DNA of 64,000 nucleotides. Source: Anaerotruncus colihominis (GTDB lineage Bacteria; Bacillota; Clostridia; Oscillospirales; Ruminococcaceae). Each line of letters begins with the position of its first letter. The stretch's first letter is position 1. The DNA lies in the NCBI RefSeq assembly GCF_010206195.1, contig NZ_VIQT01000024.1, forward strand, positions 1-64,000, read 5' to 3'. Of the stretch, positions 16,173 through 24,300 are shown piece by piece. The notes beneath the pieces were generated by a model that was not told where the DNA came from, searched no databases, and saw nothing but the letters and a program-made list of their open reading frames with translations. The translations under genes and the position numbers were made by a program.

Positions 16173-17126
16173 ATGGAATTGACGTTTCAGGCCGCGACCC
16201 CTGCGGAGCGGCTTTATACCGAGGGCCAAAGTACGCAGATCGCGGGGCAGACCGGGTACATCGGCCACCTGCGGGCCGACATGGGCGCTGACGGCAAGGG
16301 CTTTTTTCAGACGTGGCGGTGCCACCGAGGGGATATGGACACCGAGGAATTTCACCAGGAGCTTGAAAGCGTCCTCAACACCTTGGTGGGCGACGGGCAG
16401 TACGGCGGCTTTTTGAAAAGCCGTGACGCCATGCGGGACTTCTGCCAGGAACACCCGGAGAGCGGCTTCAACGAGGGCTTTGATTTTGGTTTCCGGGCGG
16501 ACACGGCGCAGTATTCCTACCTGATCCGGCTAAACACCTATTCTGACGAAAAGAACCTGTCTATCTGCTGCTACCGCCGGAACTCGCTTGACCGCCACAT
16601 GAAACAGGCTGAAAAGGGTATCCGCTTCATCACTCCGCACTATGAGGAAAAATTCAGGATCGCAGATGGCGACATGGTGCGGATCAAATGCTGGGACGGG
16701 CGGGAGCTTGACCATGTATGCCGCTATATCGACGACTGCCATGTGGAAATCGGCAAGGGCTGGGATAACCTTTTCCACATCTGCCAGTTTGCCGAGATGA
16801 TGGAACGCAACGGCAACTCTGTGATCCCCCTCAGAAATTCGCTGCCGCTGGTGTGCTACGGCAAAGTGCCCGAAAAAAAGGCCATCGTTATGTTTGTGCG
16901 AGGCTCTGACAACTGGCGTTCCGCACACTTTGTGACAAAAGGCCGCACCAGCCAGAAGCTGGTAGACGAGCTGAACAGCGAGATGGGCGTGACCAAGGCA
17001 CAGGCGGCGGCGATGCTGGCCGGGGCCACCCAGGGCTGGGCTGCTCCCGCCGCCGACCCGAAGAACTATGACGAACAGGGCCAGCCCATCAAATCCCGCC
17101 GCCCGGACAGGGGTGATGCTCGGTGA
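16173..17126 (+). CDS. Conserved element protein, possible LPD-type (317 aa)
   Basis: ATG 16173 has AAAGGAG 9 nt upstream; the in-frame ATG at 16146 lies before that site and overlaps the methyltransferase. The protein is soluble and has a C-terminal region (SDNWRSAHFVTKGRTSQKLVDELN and onward) reminiscent of large-polyvalent-protein-associated domains found in Clostridia conjugative elements. The final 40 residues are Ala/Asp/Pro-rich and probably disordered. No enzyme motif is visible. Confidence 0.78.
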   Translation: MELTFQAATPAERLYTEGQSTQIAGQTGYIGHLRADMGADGKGFFQTWRCHRGDMDTEEFHQELESVLNTLVGDGQYGGFLKSRDAMRDFCQEHPESGFNEGFDFGFRADTAQYSYLIRLNTYSDEKNLSICCYRRNSLDRHMKQAEKGIRFITPHYEEKFRIADGDMVRIKCWDGRELDHVCRYIDDCHVEIGKGWDNLFHICQFAEMMERNGNSVIPLRNSLPLVCYGKVPEKKAIVMFVRGSDNWRSAHFVTKGRTSQKLVDELNSEMGVTKAQAAAMLAGATQGWAAPAADPKNYDEQGQPIKSRRPDRGDAR

Positions 17127-17677
17127 CGGAACAAAAGCACCTTATCTGGAGCGACTTCACGCTGGATTACGAGGATTGGCGTGAGTTTTTAGAGAATGAG
17201 TACCCGGAACTGACTGAGGACGAGCGCATGATGCTGATGTACGACATCAACAACGGCTACCTGGATGACGAGCGTGTGAACCTGAACATCCAGCTTGACC
17301 AGCCCATCCTTATTATTGCCGACCTGGGCCTCTGGACGGGGCGGCACATGGGCTACAAGGAGATCGCCAGCGGCAACATCCGAGACTGCCTTTACAGCGA
17401 CCGGGGCATTGACTATTCCACCTGGTTTGTTGACAAGCTGGGCGACCTGCGCTGTGACGCTATCCACCATGACGGCACAAACCGTCTGCTGTACCGCACC
17501 TATAAGCCCGGAGTACGAGAATCTCAAATTGACCTGCTGAAAGAAAAATTGTATTACGGCACAGTGACCCGCGCCGACATTACCCGGATCACCCGCAGGC
17601 TGGGGGACGAGATCGGCAAGGTCTACGGCTGGGACTTTCCCCAGCGTGGGCGGCAGGCTGTGTCCGTGGAAAGGTAG
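17123..17677 (+). CDS. Conserved element protein, unknown function (184 aa)
   Basis: GTG 17123 overlaps the preceding stop (GTGA) with a G-rich Shine-Dalgarno-like stretch upstream. The acidic N-terminal half (LDYEDWREFLENEYPELTED) and mixed C-terminal half have no recognised motif. The overlap and common direction place it in the long accessory operon leading to the helicase gene. Confidence 0.75.
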   Translation: MTEQKHLIWSDFTLDYEDWREFLENEYPELTEDERMMLMYDINNGYLDDERVNLNIQLDQPILIIADLGLWTGRHMGYKEIASGNIRDCLYSDRGIDYSTWFVDKLGDLRCDAIHHDGTNRLLYRTYKPGVRESQIDLLKEKLYYGTVTRADITRITRRLGDEIGKVYGWDFPQRGRQAVSVER

Positions 17678-17684
17678 GAGCATC

Positions 17685-17999
17685 ATGGCACAATTACCGA
17701 ATGTCAAATTGAACGTACACCCCTCCATGTTTGACCTGATGATGGCCGTTCTGGAGCGCAACACCACCGCCGAGGATGTGCCCACCCGCAACAGCGCCCA
17801 GGACTTGATGGAAAAACGTATGCGGTTTTCCCGACGCTGCTGCGGTGTGGGCGGTAAGCCCTATGTCAGTATGTGGATGTATGAGAGCGAAGCCTCTGAG
17901 CTGATCTGGCAGCTTCTCTACGCCTGCATCGGGGCTTACGAGGTGGAAAAGGAGTACAGCGCGGAGCTGAAAGAGGGCGGCGAGGGTGATACCCGGTGA
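17685..17999 (+). CDS. Small conserved protein, unknown function (104 aa)
   Basis: ATG 17685 follows TAGGAG. The protein begins MAQLPNVKLNVHPSMFDLMM and contains a central basic segment with paired cysteines (RRCCGVGG). It has no signal peptide or membrane helix. Its stop overlaps the GTG of the next gene. Confidence 0.72.
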   Translation: MAQLPNVKLNVHPSMFDLMMAVLERNTTAEDVPTRNSAQDLMEKRMRFSRRCCGVGGKPYVSMWMYESEASELIWQLLYACIGAYEVEKEYSAELKEGGEGDTR

Positions 18000-18301
18000 A
18001 AGGCGCACCCATCGACAAAGCACTGTGCGAGTATCTGAAAGAATACCGCCGTGGACAAGAGCGCGCGGCCTCCAGCAAAGAGCTGGAGGCCGCGTTCCAT
18101 GTTAAGGGGACGGAGCTGCGGCGAGCCGTCAACCGCCTGCGCTGTGACGGCTGGCCCATTTGCAGCGACGCCACCGGCTACTTTTATGCGGCGCGGCAGT
18201 CGGAGATACAAGCCACCGTCGCCCAGCTCACGGGGCGTATCTCCAAAATCGCCGCCGCTACAAAGGGGCTGCTGAAATCTTACGAGGAAAAGGAGGGATA
18301 G
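17996..18301 (+). CDS. Putative winged-helix DNA-binding protein (101 aa)
   Basis: GTG 17996 overlaps the preceding stop. Residues ~22-60 (SSKELEAAFHVKGTELRRAVNRLRCDGWPICSD) have the spacing of a winged helix: a turn, a recognition helix and a wing ending in GYFYA. The C-terminus is helical. It may regulate the following giant helicase operon. The coding sequence contains a perfect 13-bp hairpin at 18064-18094. Confidence 0.72.
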   Translation: MKGAPIDKALCEYLKEYRRGQERAASSKELEAAFHVKGTELRRAVNRLRCDGWPICSDATGYFYAARQSEIQATVAQLTGRISKIAAATKGLLKSYEEKEG

Positions 18302-18304
18302 ATC

Positions 18305-21300
18305 GTGGCAAAGAAACCTGAACCCATTGTCCGGCTTGCGGCGCAGACGGCCCGTCAGATTTTTGCCAACAGCGGGAATTATATGGCGTTCCTGACCACC
18401 GCCGCCCACAATTTCAAATACAGCTTCCGCGACCAGCTTTTGATCTACGCCCAAAAGCCGGACGCCACCGCCTGCGCCCAAACCGACTTCTGGAACAAGC
18501 ATGGCCGGTGGGTGAACAAGGGCACCACGGGGATCGCCCTGCTGGTGGACACCGATAAGGGCTACAAGCTGCGGCACGTCTTTGATATGTCCGACACCAA
18601 CAGCCGTGCGGGGCGCACCGTCCCTGTCTGGCAGATGAGGCCGCAGTACGAGGGGCCGGTGGTGGAGGCGCTGGAAAACAGTTACGGCGAGTTTTCCGAC
18701 AAAGCCGACTTTGCCGAGTGCCTGATGGAAGCGGCAAAGATCATCGTCGAGGACAACTTTGGCGATTATTACGCCGACCTTTGCCGTGTCAAAGAGGGCA
18801 GTTTGCTGGAAGAACTGGACGATCTCAATACCGAGGTGTGGTTTAAGCGCCTGCTGGAGAACAGCGTGGCCTATATCATGCTGACCCGGTGCGGCATCGA
18901 CCCCCAGGAGTATTTCAGCGGCGAGGACTTTGCCCGCATCTACGATTTTAATACCTTGAAAACCCTTGCCATCCTGGGGGCCGCAGCCAGCGATATAGCC
19001 GAGATGCCCCTGCGGGAGATCGCCAGTACCGTGCTGCCCTTATATTGGGAGGAAGAAAAACAAAATCGCACATTTGCCGGGAATCCTGACAGGCAGTATA
19101 ATGACGGCAGAACGAAACGTGAAAGGAGCGTTGAACATGGAGCTGACATACAGAACCGAGGGCGACTATCAACTGCCCAACCTGGACGTGCCGGAGGCCC
19201 CGCAGGTCGGAAAATATGGGATGCTGCGGCGCAGTTTCCTCGCCAATCACCGGCACGGGATTTACACGGGGATGCTGCTGACCGGGGAGCTAAACACCCA
19301 TCTGGCGGAAATCGACCGGCAGGCCACCGAGATGGTGGAGCAGTTGACGGAGCAAATGGCGCGGGAACAGGGCGTGACCGAGAGCCTGAAAGCATCCGAT
19401 CAGATGAAGTGGGTCGGTCTGATGAACAACATCAAGGCAGCGGCGGAGGAAGCGGCGCTGGCGGAGATCGTGTACGCCAACTGAGCGCCCCTCTCCCCAC
19501 GGAGGAAGAACAAAAAGCGGCAATTCAAGCGGCGGAGGATGAACAGTCCTCCGCTTTTGCTATTTCCCAGGAGGACATTGACGCCGTTTTGACATGGCAT
19601 GGCACTACTGGAAAATTCCGTATCTATGAGCAGTTTATGAAACAGGAGAGCGCCCAGGAAAATACGGACTTTCTCAAAGACGAGTACGGCATTGTCGGAT
19701 ATACTGTCCACGCAAACAGGAAATTGGACATTTGGGCTGACGGCAAGGGCATCAAGATCACCGCCGAGCCGGATACTGTGACCGTCCTGACTTGGAAAAA
19801 GGCGGCAAAGCGGATCGGTGAGCTGCTTGCCGCAGACCGTTATCTGTCACCGGCTGAAAAGGCAAAATACCCGGAATACCGCCGTCAGGAGGACACTCGG
19901 ATCGCCCGGAGCAAAATCAGCGGAGAATTTTCCTCCATTATCCGCGATTATAAGGACTATGTGGCCCAGCTCGGAGAGCAGGATAAAACGGTGGACAGGT
20001 GGTATTTAATATCCTGCGCCAGTGCGTTCAGTGTGGGCCAAAAGAAGATGAACGCCCGCACCAGCGAGGGCGACTTTATCCTCCCTATGATGCGGGAGGC
20101 TATGCAGGCTATCATCGGGGAGAACACTCACCTGACGGAACGGTGCGAGGCCATGCTTGCGGAACTCTCCGGCCCCCTGGCCGCACCGCTGGAGCCGGAC
20201 TATGACGAGCTGAACCCGCTCCCGGCACCGCCGAAAGAGTACCGGCTGACCCTGGGGGCCACGGTCTACCTGGGGACGCAGAGGTATGAACTGCTGGCCT
20301 TTGACGCTCAGACTGTCCGGCTCTTTGACCCGGCGTTTCCCATCATCAACAAGGAACTGCCCCGCGAGGAATTTGACCGTCTGCTGGCGGAAAATCCCCT
20401 GAATGACGGTCTGCTTCATGTGATGGAGGACGTATTGCCCGCCGAACCTGCGGAGCCTGACACCCCCGGTTATGACTTGGGCTTTGGGCACCTGGGCAGC
20501 GGCGTGACAGTGTGGAACCGGCTGGAACTGCGATACGGTGATTACAAGACTATCGCCCATATTGCCCCCGACCGAACCGTGACCTATTATGAGGACGGTC
20601 TGCCGGAGGATGTTCGGGCGCAGATTGAAGAATTTGCCGCCACCTCCACCATGACCATTTCCGCCACCCAAAACGCCCCCGTGTTCTCCACCCCGCCGCC
20701 GGTGCGGGAGCCTGCCGTGGCCCCCGCCGAGGCCGGTGAGCCGACTTACCCGCCCCGTGAGCTTCCCTATATTTTCTGCGAGTGGAGCGAGAGCATTGTA
20801 TTTCAGGATAGGACGGCCTACTCCCTCCAAGAGTTTGACCGGCTGATGAAACAGGCGGACGATGAATATATCGCTGGGAGAACGGCTGCTATGGCAAAAT
20901 ACGGGACGTGGCAGAAATGGTATGACGCCAACGACCCGGAATATAACGCATTTTTAGGCTATGATAAGGTAAAATTCACCCTTGTCATGCCCGATGGACG
21001 GACATTCTCCGAGCGTCAGGACATTGGGGACGGCGACGGCGGTGTGCTGGATTTTCTTAATCAGTACGACAAATACCGTGAGATTGTCCCCGTTCTGCGT
21101 GAGGCTGTCCGCAAAGAGGAAGAAGCGGCACAGAGCGGCCCCGTCCCACAGCCGGAGCTTGCCAGCGGCAGGTTTTGGGACGCCTACAACTCCATCAAGG
21201 AGCATAACCCCGACAGTCTGGTGCTGTATCAGGTGGGCGACTTCTTTGAATTGTACGGAGGGGCTGAGGGCGAGGACGCAAGAAGCGCGGCGGTGGCCCT

Positions 21301-24300
21301 CGATCTGACCCTGACCAAACGCAATATCCCCGAATATGGCCGTGTGTCCATGTGCGGTTTTCCCGCCCACAAGCTGGAGGACTATGTAAAACGGTTGAAT
21401 GGCAAGGGCTTTGACGTGGTGGTGGCGGCGCTGGAACACAACCGTCATGTGCCCGTTGTGTTCCCCGCACAGCCCAGCGAAAAGGCCGAACAGAAGGCGG
21501 ATAATTTTTCCGACATTGACCCCGCCGCCGACACGCCTCCGGCTCCTGAACGCTTTTCCCTCATTGAAACGGAAAGAGGGTACGCCGTATGGGATGATGT
21601 TCAGGGCGGGATATATGTGGACAGCGAGGGCGTCCAGGAGGAATTTACCAGCGAATGGCAGGCCGAGGACTATCTGAAGCAGGTCAAACAGGCCGAATCG
21701 GAAAGGAGCGCCGGAAGTTCAGCGGATGGCCGCAGCTCTAACAGAGATATACCCTCACCGCAGACACAGCCCCGCCGTTATCAGGTGGTGGTTTACCACC
21801 ACATCGAAAACGGCATGGACGAGAAGCGGGAATATGAAACACTGCAAGAAGCGGAAAAAGTGGCGAGGGGCTACGTTGACGGCACGTTGGAGGACGACGG
21901 CTTTGCCTATGAGGGCGCGGCTGTGTACGACCTGCTGGAAAGGAAATGGCTCTCCGTCATTGGGAATTTCCCGGTGCCGGAAACCCCTGCCGAAAAAGAG
22001 GAAGTCCTGCCGCCGTCCACGGCTCAACACAAGGGTGTAAAGAAGGTAGCGGAGTACCTATTCGACCAAGAACGCATTGTTATCTTCCAATACCCCAACG
22101 GCCAATTTTATAATCATTATGGCTATGATGAACAGCGCGGTTTTTCCAACGTGACAGCGGGCGGTTTTGATACCTTTGAAGAAGCTGAAAAAGCATTGTA
22201 TTCCCACCGGCCCAAAGCAGAAACGGTTTTAGAACCTGCTGAAAAAGCAGCAGATACGGAAAAAAATACGGAAAGTTTAGCGGATGGGCACGGCCCGGAC
22301 GGTGATGGGCCAATCCAACCCCCACCTGCACCCCGGCACAGGGCCAAGGTGTCCCCCTTTGTCCTCCATCCCGAAGTCCCCAACGCAGACCGGCATGAGT
22401 ACTGTATCACCGATGACGCCATCGGCGTGGGGACACCGGGGACGCGGTTTAACAATAACATCCGGGCCATCCGCCTGCTGAAAAAGCTGGAACGGGAAGA
22501 TCGGTTCGCCACCCCGGAGGAACAGGCGGTGTTGGCGCAGTATGTGGGCTGGGGCGGTCTGGCCGACTGCTTTGACGAGCGCCACAGCAAGTACGCCGAG
22601 TTGAAAGCCCTGCTGGACGAGGACGAATACGCCGCCGCCAGGGAATCCACCCTCACCGCCTTTTACACCCCGCCCGTGGTCATCCGCTCTATCTATCAGG
22701 CATTGGAGAACATGGGCTTTAAGACCGGCAATCTGCTGGAGCCGTCCTGCGGCATCGGCAACTTCATCGGTATGCGCCCGGAAAGTCTGACCGACTCCAA
22801 AATCTACGGTATAGAGCTGGATGGTATCAGCGGACGCATCGCCCAGCAGCTCTATCAAAAATCCTCCATCGCTGTCCAGGGGTTTGAGACAACAGAACTC
22901 CCGGACAGCTTTTTTGACGCCGCCATCGGCAACGTGCCATTTGGTGCGTTCAAGGTAACGGACAAGCGGTATGACAAGCACAACTTTTTCATTCACGACT
23001 ATTTCTTTGCCCGGACGCTGGATAAGGTCAGACCGGGCGGCATTATCGCCTTTGTCACCAGCAAGGGTACGATGGACAAGGAGAACCCCAACGTCCGAAA
23101 GTATATCGCACAGCGGGCCGACCTGCTGGGGGCCATCCGTCTGCCCAACAACACCTTTAAGGCCGCTGCCGGTACGGAAGTGACCAGCGACATCCTGTTT
23201 TTACAGAAGCGGGAGGCCCTTGCCAGCGGGGAGCCGGATTGGGTACACCTGAATACCGATGAAAACGGGCTGAAAATGAATCAGTATTTCATCGACCACC
23301 CGGAGATGGTCATGGGCGAAATGCAAAAGGTCAGCGGCCCCCACGGGCCGGAAACCGCCTGCCTGCCCCGCGAGGGGCAAAACCTGGGGGAGCAGCTTGC
23401 CGCTGCCATCCAGAATATCCAGGGCACCATCACCGAGTATGTGATGGACGACCCGGAGGCAGAGGGCGAGGACAAATCCATCCCCGCCGACCCGAATGTA
23501 CGGAATTTCAGCTATACCGTAGTGGACGGCGAAATCTACTACCGGGAGAACAGCCGGATGAACCCGGTAGAGGTGTCCGTCACAGCGGCGAACCGCATCA
23601 AGGGACTTATTGAAATCCGGGACTGTGTGAGGACGCTCATTGAGTATCAGACCGAGGACTGGCCCGCCGAGGACATCCAGGCCCAGCAAAAGAAGCTGAA
23701 TACCCTCTATGACGCCTATGTGGAGAAATACGGGCGCATCAACTCCCGTGGCAACAGTATCGCCTTCAGGATGGACAGCGCCTATTTTCTGCTGGCCTCC
23801 CTGGAAGTGCTGGACGACGAGCGCAACTTTGTCCGCAAGGCGGATATGTTCACCAAGCGCACCATCAAGCAGAAAACCGTTGTCACCAGCGTGGACACCG
23901 CATCCGAGGCCCTGGCTGTGTCACTGGCTGAAAGGGCGTGTGTGGATTTAGGCTTTATGGCTTCCCTGATGGGCGGCGGGGACAAGATACCCCAGGTCGT
24001 GGAGGACTTGAAGGGCGTCATTTTCAAAGACCCTAACACCGGCCCCTTTAATATTGAGGACGGCGGCACGGATTGGTACAAGGGCTGGCAGACCGCCGAC
24101 GAATACCTCTCCGGCAACGTGCGGGAGAAGCTGGCCGACGCAAAACGGGCGGCGGAAACCGACCCGGCGTTTCAGGTCAATGTGGAGGCGCTGGAACAGG
24201 TACAGCCGACAGATCTAAACGCCAGTGAGATTTCCGTACGGCTCGGTTCCACCTGGCTCCCCCCGGACGTGGTGGAGCAGTTTGTTTTTGAACTGCTGGA

